Shown in pieces: positions 26,052 to 37,867 of a stretch of 64,000 nt of DNA. The notes under the pieces are model-generated. The model was not told the origin of the DNA and did no database searches. It worked only from the letters and a program-made list of their open reading frames with translations. The position numbers and the translations under genes are program-made. Every line of letters starts with the position of its first letter. Position 1 is the first letter of the stretch. Source of the DNA: Clitopilus passeckerianus (taxonomy: Eukaryota; Basidiomycota; Agaricomycetes; Agaricales; Entolomataceae); assembly GCA_944990035.1 (NCBI GenBank), contig CALYLX010000136.1:682001-746000 (forward strand). Direction: 5' to 3'.

Positions 26052-26262
26052 TTTCTTTATTGGCATCATCCCTTGTATATGTGTACTATACCACCACATT
26101 TTTATTACATGTAGTTATGACCCATACTCGTGCGTTTGGCTTGACGCACAGTAAAATAAGCCGACCATGTGATTTAACCGCGAAAAATCTCTAAGCACCT
26201 CACCTCACGTAACCAACTTTCACTTCTTGACATACGCCACTCAGCTATACCATTAAGGTGCC

Positions 26263-26613
26263 ATGTACAAGTGTATCTCAGCCTTTCGCGCTTCTTTGGG
26301 TATTCCCAGGCGCAGCTTCAGCTCGCACCCATCGCTGAGAAGCAACTTCAATAGGCCGGGCCCGCCACCACTTCCCCGGCAACAACAGCGGGAGTTTGAG
26401 GAACTACAAAAGGCGGCTCAAACCCCGGCGGCCAACTTCACTGCTGACGGCGCTCCTCAGCTACATCCCGATGCTCGCACGCCAATTAAGCCTGAATTCG
26501 AGGGGGATGTTAATCATAAGACAGGCGAAAAGGGTGGTCCAAAGAGGGAACCTGTGGGGAAGTGGGCAGAGGAGGGCGATTGGAGTCACCAGGGACGGGT
26601 CACAGACTTCTAG
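26263..26613 (+). CDS. SDH8: Succinate dehydrogenase assembly factor 4 (Sdh8/SDHAF4, DUF1674)
   Basis: A single-exon gene of 116 residues. The N-terminus (MYKCISAFRASLGIPRRSFS) is a basic, Ser-rich mitochondrial targeting sequence. The C-terminus carries the DUF1674 signature EFEGDVNHKTGEKGGPKREP followed by GDWSHQGRVTDF, ending at TAG 26611-26613. SDHAF4 binds flavinylated Sdh1/SDHA in the matrix, shields it from producing reactive oxygen, and aids complex II assembly. Length and motif order match the family. It lies 211 bp downstream of NSA2 in the same direction and converges on SmD3 with 220 bp between stops. Confidence 0.94.
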   Translation: MYKCISAFRASLGIPRRSFSSHPSLRSNFNRPGPPPLPRQQQREFEELQKAAQTPAANFTADGAPQLHPDARTPIKPEFEGDVNHKTGEKGGPKREPVGKWAEEGDWSHQGRVTDF

Positions 26614-26833
26614 GCAATCAACAACGCTGGAGAATGTTACTGCACAAACCATGACTGGGGTAGGCCACCACTTTTCGAAACAGACAGGGTGGTGTATATT
26701 GCTCTAGAAGATGAATGAAGAAACTTTCGTTACATGGGACAACCATTCGGTTCTCAGAACATTGCGGGGAACAGGGAAGTACAACGATACAAAGGTGGTA
26801 GGGACCGTACAGTAGATTAGAGTACACACGAAG

Positions 26834-27464
26834 TTACCGCCTGATTCCACGGGGAGCAGGAGCAACTCCACGACCGCGCCGAGCTGTATGAGACGAAGTT
26901 AGTAGATGAAAAGGCAACATATACTCCATGTTCCATACCATTTGCTGTGAAAGACGGCATTAGTAAGAGTTGAAGATGGAAAGAAAGCCAGCCCAACATA
27001 CCTCGCATAATGGTAGCACGTCCACGCGCCGTACCAATACCACGGCCTCTCATGGCATTCGGTCCCACTCTCTTGAACCTAATGACGAAGAATCACTTCA
27101 GTAATGGGGTTGAACTGGGAAAAGACCCAAAAACTCACATCGGCGCATTTTGCAGCATATCCGGCACGATAAAGAACCTCACCATGCTACCTCTAATGTA
27201 CACCTGATCCAACTGCGACACACGGCCATCACGTCCAGTAACGGTAATGTCCCTTAGCGAAATGTTCAAATTGTCTTCAGCTAAAACCCCATGAGAAGAG
27301 TAAATCAAACAATGTCGGTCATCTGAGAAGACACAGAGGAGATGAGACCATCTCTTACCTTCGGCCAACTTGCCTCGATACAGCTGTCCAGTTTTTAGCT
27401 CGACGGTTACAATGTGTCCAAGTGATTCGTGTAGCAGCTTGACTGGGACTCCGAGGCTGGCCAT
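26834..27464 (-). CDS. SMD3: Small nuclear ribonucleoprotein SmD3
   Basis: Core Sm-ring subunit of U1, U2, U4 and U5 snRNPs. The start [20 protein letters not shown] (ATG at 27464) opens the Sm1 motif with [13 protein letters not shown]. Sm2 is [14 protein letters not shown] through [16 protein letters not shown]. The C-terminal tail is RG-rich ([32 protein letters not shown]), the type methylated on arginine. Introns lie near 27290-27360 and 27070-27140, plus two late introns (26945-27001 and 26884-26938) that enclose a 6-nt exon. An in-frame upstream start codon ([10 protein letters not shown], codon 1 at 27507-27509) was not used because the family begins MASLGVPVK. The last exon ends TAA 26834-26836. 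Confidence 0.95.
26939..26944 (-). other. 6-nt microexon of SmD3 (CAAATG)
   Basis: On the minus strand the hexamer sits between TTTCACAG and GTATGGAA. The upstream 57-nt intron has TTACTAATG and the downstream 55-nt intron has CTACTAACTT as branch sites, both close to the consensus. Inclusion reads MRANARRGRG, skipping reads MRARRGRG; both stay in frame, so this could be a cassette exon. Confidence 0.72.
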
Positions 27465-27869
27465 TGTCGTTTTTTGGCGATGGTGAGGATGGGGGCTTGG
27501 GCTAACCAAAGTGTTCGATCATTGTGGGAATCTATGTCCTATTTTAGAAGGATCCCCCTTCACGCTTCTTTCTTTCCTTTCCTTCCTTGAAGTTGATGAG
27601 TGCGGTCGATCTCTATTCGTCGTTGACAGGCAGAAGAGTAGACAAGCGCAACTGGGACGGGGCACGGCAAGTAATATTACGTAGAGTACAAATTACAGGA
27701 TTTGCTTGGGATTTGCACAGACAATTCGGATAGACTGTTGATCAGAATAGCTGCAGGAGACGGGTAGAGAAAATGAGAGGTTCATGTAAAAACAATTGAG
27801 AGTCCATGCATTGCGAGAAACGTTCTTTGTAGTTAATTCCATTCCGAACAATACCGGGTATCGAGTCAG
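27465..27869. other. Intergenic region between SmD3 start and CLC stop
   Basis: About 400 bp with no supported gene. It should contain the SmD3 promoter and 5' UTR and the CLC 3' UTR. It holds a CT-rich stretch near 27560-27590 (TTCTTTCTTTCCTTTCC on the plus strand, so purine-rich on the SmD3 strand). Confidence 0.5.
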
Positions 27870-30800
27870 TTATTTCTCTTCCAAAGTAGCAAGGAAGGCG
27901 AGCCATGTTTTCTTGTCAATTATTCCTTCGTCTATGGAACCCCTATCAGCCGTTGTCAGGTGTAGGTCAGAAGATCCTACTCACATAACCCTTCAGTGTC
28001 AGTAACAACTATATAGCGAGCGCCAAGCTTGACAAAGAATTGATGGACCATCTCCAAAGGAGAGTTGGACTGGACCGTTAGAGGTGCCTTGCAGGAACCG
28101 TAAGCACCGCTGAAAATCACTCTTGAAAATGCCGCTTACTTGGTCCATGTACCTGCTAAAATCGAACAAATCAACATTGGGGCGAATGGGGGTGTCGATT
28201 ATGGACGAGACCGAGGAAGCCCCCATGTTGTGGGAATAAGTTGTATGGAAATTCACAGCGTCCTCAGCATCATCGGCCACGATGCCTAGGAGTTGAATTG
28301 ATTAGTTCATGCATCTCTTGGCGTGAGGAAAACATACTCAGTGCATGTTCTAGCTCATTGGCACCAATGTACCCCGCTAGTCGCAGGCCATCGTCGTTGA
28401 TATCAGGCCTCACGATCGGAAATCCAGCATCGTCATTGCCTGAAATCATCAAGTTGAGGAGCTGATCACGCAAGCTCTTTACAGTGTTTCTCCGGTCAAG
28501 TCGAATGACCTCGACATTACGGACCGTCTGCGAGGAGAAAAGCAAGATAGAACATTAATTGACAGCCATGTGAAAAGAAGGCCAGAAACGTACAACATCA
28601 TCAATCTGGAGGTTTCCCCAAAGATACTCATGTTTAGAGTCGAGATAAGGCAGTTGCACAAGTTCGATGACAAGGTCGTAGATCCCTTTCGGCTCCAAAG
28701 CATCGGCGACCGTCTTTGCTACGAGTACCGCTAACATCACAGGCACGACATATGTCAAAGTGTCCGTGAGCTCGAACATGATGACAGCAAGTGACACGGT
28801 TGTACGCTATCTCAATGGTAAACCCAATTGTCAGTTTACGAGGAGTGCGGACTCACAGTGACGCCCGAAAGTGTTGCCGCGGCTCCGACCATAGCATACA
28901 AACCGGGAACAATACCTAGCGAAAGGGAAAGATAAGCACCATGTTCCAGGATCCAAGGAAAATAACCCTCACAGTCTACGTCCTTTTTGCAAACCGCAAA
29001 AACTCCACCATCGGGGTTTTGCCAATACAGCCACTTCATGATCATTCCTACGACACGGCCCGCGCATGCACCTACCCCTAGCGAAGGGATAAAGATGCCG
29101 GCGGGAACCTTAATGCCGAAAGTAACAATGGTGAGCCCCGCTTTGACCACCATTGCGACGAGGATAGCTCGTATGACGGGCCACATGCTGCTGAAGGACG
29201 TGGGGTAATCAACGCACAAGCCTTCGTGGATGCCTGATTCTTGACGGCATTCGGCGAAGAGATTGTAAACGAGCTCCGTCCCACCCATGTGTGTGTAAGG
29301 GTTGACAAAACATAGGACAGTGGTTACTGCTGTAATCTGAGAAAGTCCATCAGAAACAGCTTAGGAAACAAATTTATCCAAGTACCAGAACAACTTCTGC
29401 AATCGGATGGGACTTCATCCAGGTAGTGTTTCGGACGTTCTTGCTCCATCGGTAGTTGAGTTTGGAGAAGTAGGCACCATAGACACCCTGGGAGAAGGAT
29501 CAATCATGGACTACAAATCCCAGTGGTCGAGGTCCTTACCCCGAAAACGCCAAGTAGGAGGAAAGGGAACAATTCATAGGCATACCAGTCCTTAGATACG
29601 ATTAGATCTCGAGCCTGGAGGATTTGCTGATGGACGCGCACCTTGTCATATGTAACTTGGAACAACACAAGTTTTCCTGTGCCAAATGGGTCCAACATCT
29701 TCAGTGTGAGTGCCGCAATCATGGCACAGAAGAAACTGATTGCATTCCATCAGTATTCAGTCAACCAAAAGGCTAAACCGAACATGCCTTCGCCACATAA
29801 CCTGGTGTTGTCTGTCAGGATCCTGAACGGGATTCTAATCAGGAAACATACCTTCGGCGGAAAAAAATATGACACTTCCTCCAAGCTGAACAGAGTTCCT
29901 CCGATAGGAGCACCGAAGGCGACCGCAACGCCGGCGGCACAGGCGGCACTTAGGATTTCACGCCGTTTGGCTAATAACAATATCCAGAGTAGAAACATCA
30001 ATTCAATTCAACGAGAGAAACAACAATCAATAGACCGCTTACCCTCGTTGCTCTCGTATTTACTGAAGAACCTGCTGATGATGTTTCCGATACAGCTGGC
30101 AATGTGAACGAAGGGCCCTTCCTTTCCAAGCGAAAGCCCAGAGGCCACTGAGAGCGCCAATCCGACCGCCTTGGTAAATAACGTCCTCCCGCCCAGGTAA
30201 CCGTGGATGACGAAGCCTGAAAAGAGTTGAGCAAATGGTAAAGCCGCACAAAAGCCGATCTACCGGAAAGGATGGTCTTGATTTCTGGAATACCACTGCC
30301 GGCAGCCTTGGAACAGAGTCAGAGCTGATCTCAGAAATGACATGAGAAAGAAACTACACACGTAGAACATAACCTTGCGTTGATTGCCATTAGACTGTGG
30401 GCTGCCTTCTTCAGACTCCTTCACCACGGAGACGAGAAGCCCAGACTCTTTTCGTGTGATAAAAGTAGTCGAGTTAGTTAGGTAGATAGTCAAAACACTG
30501 GAGGTCGTCGCTAAGAGTAGCTAGGTGATTGATGAGCGTTCTGCGTTTGAAGAGGGAGGCTGGGGATTTACCGCAATCAGGGCATAAGTGACATATTCCA
30601 CAGCTTCGCCAGCATCTCCCGTCGGTGCGTGGAATACAGTGGCCCAGCTCCTCCAATTTGGGCATTCCTCAGTAGATGTATGCGCGTATGCGCCTGAATC
30701 ATAACTTGGGCAACAAAAACGCTTGGCTTTCCACCATGTGTCCCCACAATAGCCATCCTTGACGTCGAATAGCCACTGCTCGCTTCGCACTACGAGGAAT

Positions 30801-31390
30801 GCAACCATGGCAGTGAGGAATCCAACAATGGTCACCACGAACCACCCAAGGCTCTTGTCGACAACGAGACGAATTGTGGAACGAAGTGATTTCCGTTTTC
30901 GGAGACGTGCAAAGCGCACGGAATCCTTGATTGCATCGTGTAACCAGTCTATCGAGGTGAAGGAGGAGTACCACACACGTATGCCGTTGATTTTGGCATC
31001 TGCCCCGGACGGAAGCTCGTCGGTGGATTGAAGAGGTTCGTCGTATGCCGAGATTGGGCGTTCCAGAGTTAATCTGTTTAGTGCACGAGCCCGGAAGCTG
31101 ATTTGTGAAGGAGAAGCAGGGCTCGATATTGTCCTTCTCAAGAAAGAAGGTCTTGGGTATACTGGCTTCGGAGTGGAGTCTGCTTCATGATACGAGCCCC
31201 TTGGTAATGTTCCATAGGAGGCTGCTGTCGAGTGTAGGATTGTCTGTTCGTTTGGAGGCTCTTCATCGGCAATACTTCCTAGGCTCGGCTGAGAATTCCT
31301 ATTAGAACCGCTAGTGTTACCGAGTTGTAGCAATCTTTGGCGCCGCCATGTCGTCGGAGAAGGGGCCGTGTCGAGCAGCAGCTTAGACAT
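27870..31390 (-). CDS. CLC-type voltage-gated chloride channel/transporter (Gef1-like)
   Basis: A multi-exon CLC protein of about 850 residues. A disordered cytosolic N-terminus ([19 protein letters not shown]) precedes helix B-like [20 protein letters not shown]. Selectivity-filter motifs are all present: [14 protein letters not shown] (about 30290), [10 protein letters not shown] with the gating glutamate (about 30110), and [16 protein letters not shown] (about 29060-29105). A luminal Cys-containing loop is present (CREADC-like region [10 protein letters not shown] near 28980). The C-terminus has two CBS repeats ([20 protein letters not shown], and [12 protein letters not shown] to [17 protein letters not shown]). 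In fungi such proteins acidify Golgi/vacuole compartments and supply chloride to copper-loading steps. The stop is TAA with its last base at 27870. Confidence 0.92.
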
Positions 31391-31566
31391 TGGTCTCCGT
31401 TGCTTCGAATGCGCTGCAGACGACGACCACGCTCGTCTAACACTGGAAGGAAGAGGGACACAAACAATTCGAAGACAAACAAAAGTTACCCCATTAGGCT
31501 ATGCTAGAAATTATGCTCAAGCGCTCATCATTGATTCCCTACTGTATTCAAGACCAAGTTCATAAT

Positions 31567-32963
31567 TTATGTCGAGCTATTCTCCGTCGAGTTTCCATTT
31601 ACAGAGCTCCCAGTGCTTGTGCTCCTACTAACTAGGGAGTTCAAAACTAACGCTAGCCCACTCATCTGGCTCGAGTTCAATAAGGAAACATTGATTTCTA
31701 GGGTCAGCATGGTTCCATTCGCCGTAGACCCTCGTAGCACTGCAGCCGCTGATGTTTGACCACCTTGAGGCAGTGAAGCAGCCGGTACCGGAACGATGCC
31801 AAGCGCATGCAGTGCAGGCAACGAAGATACGGGTAGCTGTACAGGTATTGCTGCGGTTGGGAATGGAGCCGGTGTTGGTGCAAACGTCGGTGCAGGAGTT
31901 GTGGCTGGCGTCACCATTTGAACAGTTTGTGACACAGGTTGTATCGTACCTGCGTAGGTTTGTGCATACGAATACGGATATGGCCGATAATACTAGGACA
32001 TACGCATTAATAACAGAATCATAGTCCTAACAAGGTGAAGAACGAACCGTAGTAACAGCAGCCCGTTTCTCTCTCTCAACTTTCTCGAGCTCTGCCCGAA
32101 CTGTTCTCAACTCGCTGCTGAGAAGGGCAGACTCCGTCCTGTCTTGGTCCAACAGCATTTGTGCTAAGAAATAGGATTGCCCATCCGGTGAGGCCCGCTG
32201 TCAAGAACAGCTGTAACCACCACCGTTAACTTGAAAACAGACTCAGACCCATACCTTTGCTGACCGCGTCAGAATATGGCGGTACTTTGCTTTTAGAGCT
32301 TCTTTCCGCATGAAGCATTCGATAGCAAATCTTGTCTCTGAGTGTTCATTCAGTCTCAGGTCAATATATACGCAAATTTCCATCGACTTGCCAGAAATTT
32401 CATCGGCACCCCAGTCGCTTTCTAACTCCTGAGCCTTTTCTTTGCCTTTGATCAAGCTAGCCAAGTCATCTCTAGGCTGTTGGAAGACATGGTAGGGGAG
32501 TAGTCTATTCACTACGTCGGCGGCGTCAACGAATGCCGCCTCAACCGCGGAGTCCAAGACTTGACTGTGATCGGTCCTGAGCCGTTCCGAGCACCTGAAG
32601 AATGTAGTCGTAAATCGACTATCCATCAGTAAGTCGAGTAGTGTCGTACCGCTCCGAGGTTTGGTTTATTATGTCGTTTTCTTCAGCCGTATATCTCTTC
32701 TGAACCTGGGCATTGGCCGTACTTGGCCCATCGTTTGCAGTTACGGGTCGAAAATTAGGCTGATAGTTAGAAATCGGCTGGGCGGTCGTTGAGGAGCCAG
32801 CTGGAGGATAATGCTGGCTATAGTATTGCGCGTAAGACAAGGTGTATGGATTATTGGCCTGATCTATAGAGCACGAAGACGTTTGAGAAATCGACGATGG
32901 CGACCGTCCCCTCGACATTTGCTTTGGCTTGTTTTGGTTTTCCTTCTGTCTACTCGTGACCAT
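31567..32963 (-). CDS. GLTSCR1/BICRA-domain protein, putative SWI/SNF-type remodeller subunit
   Basis: The N-terminal part is polar and disordered (MVTSRQKENQNKPKQMSRGR). After an intron at about 32588-32641 comes the conserved GLTSCR1 block: VVNRLLPYHVFQQPRDDL and, after a charged linker, ETRFAIECFMRKEALKAKYR with HILTRSAK. A coiled-coil segment follows (SALLSSELRTVRAELEKVER). The C-terminus is Ala/Pro/Thr-rich. In animals the GLTSCR1 domain defines a subunit of non-canonical BAF complexes; fungal members are poorly characterised. The pattern RLLPYHVFQ plus the downstream basic helix is diagnostic of the domain. It lies 163 bp downstream of APC8 in the same direction. Confidence 0.72.
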
Positions 32964-33126
32964 TTCGTTCGCTTGAGGGCCGGCGGTCCCGGCTCACGAG
33001 GTATACGGCGCAACTGATCGAGGACCCTATAGGGTACTTGAGCCAAACTCCAGACGATTAGACAATTACAAGTTACTGTTTGCCAAGTGTAATCTACGTA
33101 GTAAACTCTTGCCCAATCGGACTCCT

Positions 33127-35634
33127 TCATTCAGGTTTTTCGATCGACTTGGCGACTGCTCCCTCCATATCAATAGAATCGCGCCGAGCCTTTGTTGCTA
33201 CCTCCGCTACCTCCTTGGCTTCGATACTAGCTTTCACCATCTTGAGCAGCTCCGAAGCCCGGAGCACATCTTCCGCATTGCTCCCAGCTACCTTTTCGAG
33301 GTACCCTTGGGCCAGATAAAGGTCTCCTCCTTGAACTTTCATATGGTATTCGGCGACTTGGAGGCAAGACTTGGCGTAGTCTTGGATCGGACGCACTAAA
33401 ATTCGATCATTGCGAAGCAGTTGAGCAAACCTGTCAGAAGATCCATTAAAACCCCACGCACAATCGGCTTGGCAAACCTCGACAACCCTTTGATGGTATG
33501 CAACAGCCTCGGCAGGTTCCTCTAAACTGCTGTAGAGTTTGGCCAACTTAAGGATGATGGTTATCTCGTGAGGATCTGCAGGAATCAATGCATGTTTGAG
33601 GCATTCGACAGCTTCCCGTGGCCTGGAATTTGGTATACTAGGACCTGAGTATATGGAGGGGGGGCCGGAAATCAGAACATTCTTACCGTCCGATTTCCTC
33701 GTAGCATATCCCTTGCGCTTGCCACAATCGCACATCGTAAGGCCTTTAGCGTCTCGTCAACAACGGTGGCCCAAAAATGTGACAGAAGGTCCTTACCGCA
33801 AGGCAGTGGCCCTTTGGTAGTAGTGTAATGCGTAATGATGCATACTGAGAAGCTCGTAAGCCTGCCCGAGTCCATACCAAGCCCGATAGTCCTTGCGGTT
33901 GACATCTGTCAGGAGGAAAATACCGAGTGAGAGAAGTCCAACTTCAAAAGGCAGGTTGGAGTACCCACCAACGGCTCGTCGATACGACTCTATAGCCGCA
34001 TGTGAGTTTTTCATCTCGATATACTCATGCCCCATTAGCGTCCAGGCTGCCAAGTAAGTCCTGTCCAATTGGGTTGCTCTGCGGAAATATTTGATAGCCT
34101 TCTCATGTTCTGCTCGAAGAGAATAATGATTCCCTAAAACGCAGAGTTAGCTTCTCCTTGGGCCAGACAAATGATGCACCCACCAACTAGACAGCACACC
34201 TCCGGCCTGTCTTTATCGAGTGCCAAGAAATCATGTGCGAGCTTAGACAGTTTTAGCCTATTATCCGTGACATAGAGAATGTTCGATAATACGTCAATGT
34301 CGTCAATGCGATAAGGATCAAGAGCAAGTATTCGGTCAAACTGAGTTTCAGCTTGACCGAAATCTGGGGTGGGTGTTCCCATCAGTGGTCAACTAATAAG
34401 TGACTGGTGGATTTACCATGCAGATGGTACAAAACGCATGCTCTTAAACTCATGATCCAGAGACTATCCGGGAAATAGTCTTGGCTCAAAAGACGATCGC
34501 AAAGTCCTAGTTCATGGTCTGAAGGGCTATGCAGCTCATTCGTGGTCTTTATCTGGAACATCAGAACCAGAGGGTGGTCCGGAGCCAACGGAATCAGTTG
34601 CGAGATTGAGGAAAGCTACGAATACATCAAACCCCGTGTTTTTCGACCATGCGTGAAGTGGACTAACCTCCTCGCCATCTTCGATGCAGCTCCCAAGGAG
34701 GGACCATGCTGACCAGTTCCAAGGATACCTTGAGATGGAGAGAATGGCACATTCAATCGCTTCCTCGCGCCGAGATAAACGCGAAAGGAAAAGCGCTTTC
34801 CTGGATCCCGACAGGTAAGCTTAGATCAGTCATCCATCCCAGAGTATCGCTCACAAGAACAAGAGCCAAGGATCCGTTGAGTTGACCACGAGTTCAAGAA
34901 GTTCATTCAGGTTCGCATTTACCGGTACAGGTGGTTGGTGTCGATTGTCTACAGCAATCGTCATTGACGGTCCTCGCCTGCGACGAAAAGACTCACTGTC
35001 TAGTTTATGCCACTCTCTCTGAGCTGTTTTTTCTGACATCTGAAATCGCAATGATCTGCCAAACCGGTTGATAAGCTGTCATAACTACTCACAAGAAACT
35101 GACTATATATGTCCAAAAACCTTGCCTTGGTACTCTGGCAGCCCTTTAGAATCGTAGAGACTCGTTTGAACTCGCGAGCCTCCATGCGAGCCCGAGCCGC
35201 AGACAGGATATCCTCCTCTTCTTCGTAGTCGGGATCTGCCACATGTGAGCGAGAATGTGCGGAAATTCCTTGAGGAAGTCGAGCAGGGGTAGCCAGGGGT
35301 AATTGTATGGACATGTGTGTCGTCTCGACTCCACCCTGGAAGGACTCATTGAAGGAGGTCGGTGTGACTGAGTTTCTAGGCGGCGCCGGTGTGGAGGTAG
35401 AAAAAGCCGATGTGGATAAAGCCAGTTCGTTCTCTGGTCCTCTCCTCGATACAGGTATGGACAGGTAAAGTTCAGAGGCCCTTGAAAATCCGGATGAGCT
35501 GAAACGAACGGATCGGGTAGGAAAGTCAGGTAGGCCGACCATTTAGATGCAACTGAGAGCCCTCGTTCCGCGCATTCCTTAGACGACTTCTTGATTTCCT
35601 GGACAATTGAATAATCTATTATCAGGGAAGCCAT
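33127..35634 (-). CDS. CDC23: Anaphase-promoting complex subunit 8 (Cdc23/APC8)
   Basis: A TPR scaffold of the APC/C ubiquitin ligase, which drives the metaphase-anaphase transition and mitotic exit. The N-terminus ([20 protein letters not shown]) has the helical opening of APC8, followed after an intron by SELYLSIP and a Ser/Thr/Pro-rich insert. TPR helices are clear in [80 protein letters not shown] and [20 protein letters not shown]. The [14 protein letters not shown] repeat is a signature of Cdc23. Introns interrupt several repeats. It shares a 323 bp divergent promoter interval with ALG14. Confidence 0.93.
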
Positions 35635-35957
35635 TTTATGTGAAACTGCAGCGTTGTCTTCGTCTCCGAAAGAAAGTCGCTACAAAGGGTACTTGATGGA
35701 AATTCAAAACCTGGGTTCGACAGGATGGAATAGCTCAATTTCCGTTGCAGCGGCGCGCTCGTGAGAGGATTAAAGATATCGAAGATTTCCTGTTTGAGGC
35801 TGCACCAAAGAAATCAAGCTCAAGGGGAAACAGAACTGAGCAGCAACCCCAATTGGGCTGACGCGATGTGACGTGCACACGTGATCTGCTGTGGCCCTGT
35901 CACGGCAACCCACATCCGACGACTCCGGGACATGCCAGTGAGTAGCGGACCTCCGAT
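35635..35957. promoter_or_regulatory. Divergent promoter interval between CDC23 and ALG14
   Basis: No ORF here has support. The interval must hold both upstream regions. It includes CACGTGATC at about 35878, an E-box-like CACGTG core. No TATA box was assigned. Confidence 0.4.
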
Positions 35958-36845
35958 ATGGGTTCCCTCCTCATTTTCCTGGTTGTCCTAGCTCTCGTTT
36001 ACAGAATTTACACTTCGCTGCGAGCTCGAAATACAAATAAGGTCAAAAAATGCCCCTCTGAATGTCGCCTTGCTGTTTTCCTTGGCTCAGGTAGAGTTTG
36101 GAAGCTCGTTTACATTCTCACGACTACTAATTCTCAATCCTGCATTCCCTTCAGGAGGACACACTAGTGAAGCTCTGACGCTGGTCTCATCTCTCGACTT
36201 CGCATACTACAAGAAACGAATCTACATCGTCAGCGAAGGCGACAATCTGAGTGCTGAGAAGGCGTCTCGATTGGAAGCCTATAAATCATCCAGCCCTGTA
36301 TGTACATTTACCATGCTCAACGGTTACAGTAATATTCATCAGTCAAGTAGCGTGAATATTTGACAATCACAATTCCTCGAGCTCGGCGAGTCCACCAACC
36401 AGTATACACAGCACCATTTAGTGCTGCGATTTCTGTGCTATCATGTGTGTATTACATGTGCTTGGTGCCAATACTTGGCAGCAAGGAACCAAGCATTTCC
36501 GCTGACGTGCTGCTGATGAATGGACCTGGTACCTGTCTTAGCCTTTGTCTTGCTGCCCACCTTAATCGTGTAAGAGCTTGTTCTCTTATTCAAAATCTCC
36601 GATCTGAATCTTCTTCGTAGTTTATTGGACGATCATCACCCACACTGATTTATGTCGAATCGTTTGCTCGTGTCAGTCGGCTCTCTTTGTCGGGCAAGAT
36701 TCTCCGATATTTTGTCGATCGGTACGTGAAGGAGATGCATGGTCGAAGCAAAATTGAGGGTGCTTATCAAGTATACGTCAGGTTCCTGGTGCAATGGCCA
36801 CAACTCTCAAACGCCATGCAACACCATCATGGTTGGCTGGTGTAA
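35958..36845 (+). CDS. ALG14: UDP-GlcNAc transferase subunit Alg14
   Basis: Membrane anchor that recruits the catalytic Alg13 to the ER, together adding the second GlcNAc to dolichol-PP-GlcNAc in N-glycan synthesis. The N-terminal signal anchor is LLIFLVVLALVYRIYTSLRA. After an intron comes the conserved FLGSGGHTSEALTLVSSL, then YIVSEGDNLSAEKA and a TITIPRARRVHQPVYTAP motif, ILGSKEPSISADVLLMNGPG, and LIYVESFARVSRLSLSGK. It ends with FLVQWPQLSNAMQHHHGW at TAA 36843-36845. Introns are near 36093-36155, 36302-36357, 36570-36630 and 36719-36780. The length (about 215-225 residues) fits the family. Confidence 0.94.
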
Positions 36846-36923
36846 TTGCCCACCAACATCAAACACGGAACGCCGATCAAGGCAGTCCTGGCCATGTGTA
36901 GAGTATATTGTAGTCAGTGGGTG

Positions 36924-37867
36924 TCAGTTCGGACAAATAGAGTACATTGAACGTCTAATTGGGCTTTCGGGTCCACCTGTCCTCTCCATTGCTCCCTCGC
37001 CTGGACGGACTGGCACTTCGGCCACGACCACCTTCACGCTTTCCTGGTTCCCATCCACCTCCTCCGCTTGACGTCTTTTGGGGTGAAGCCGCCTCTCCAA
37101 TCGCTGTCCGGCGCGAAGGGAAGAAAGAAGGTCTTTAGAGGGTGTTCGCAGATGCATGAAGTTGCAGAATCCGCCCCTGTTGCACTCTCCATTCTCGTTT
37201 TGGCGACAGCATGCTTCCCTAAAATCCGTTACGGGTGATAGTTCAGCATAGAGCGGACGACCTGTATGTAAGTCTTAGCGAGATGAATTTTGAGTGTAAA
37301 GATCACCAGTTCTTACCGGCATACCACCGCTCGTTACAATTGTCGACGGCAGCCTGGGCTTCGGTCTCCCATTCGTAACGCGCATAGACATTCCCAATGA
37401 GATGATCTCCAACGTTGTCGCAAACCTGTTTGTAAAATTTAGGTACTTTGAAGCCAAGGGGCAAAGTAACTAACTACTCACGTGAAGCTCAAGTAAATGG
37501 CCAAATTTTGCTAGTTCGCAATATAAATCCTCATATACAGCATCAAACCCCTCCTGAAGTTCTTTCTCTGAGAGCTTGCAAACAGGGTCATGCGCGGGGT
37601 TGTGGTACACATTGGGAAGTAAAATGGTCTGAGAGAAAGGAGGTTTTATGTGCTTTCGTGAGCAGCGATCACCATGTCGACATGCCCCAATCTATAGAAG
37701 TGTTTGCATTAGTCGACCTTGCAAAAGATTATATTTTACTCAGCGAACCTTGTAGTAGAATGAACAGTTAACTCGGTCCTGCTCTGTACCAAAGATATTT
37801 GCCTGAAAAATCCTCAATGCATAGTCTCAATTGCAAAATGTGCAGTACTCACCAGATGAGATGCCAT
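36924..37867 (-). CDS. U2AF small subunit (U2AF35/U2AF1)
   Basis: The protein that reads the 3' splice-site AG in the U2AF heterodimer. ATG GCA TCT CAT CTG at 37867 opens MASHL, followed after an intron by [20 protein letters not shown] and RHGDRCSRKHIKPPFSQTIL, the first CCCH zinc finger. The RRM-like domain (EGFDAVYEDLYCELAKFGHL, VGDHLIGNVYARYEWETEAQ) and RPLYAELSPVTDFREA lead to the second CCCH finger (CNRGGFCNFMHLR). The tail after HPKRR reads in two ways. As given it stays open to 36924. One extra base in the adjacent AAAA/CCCC runs (37076-37083) switches to a Gly/Arg/Ser-rich tail with RRSASPSRRGSNG ending at 36955, which looks more like the family's RS tail. Confidence 0.9.

Noticed and set aside
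31540..31935. Pro/Ala/Thr repeat-like stretch as a tandem repeat
   Set aside because: It is amino-acid-level low complexity in the GLTSCR1 protein tail; no exact DNA repeat unit was seen.
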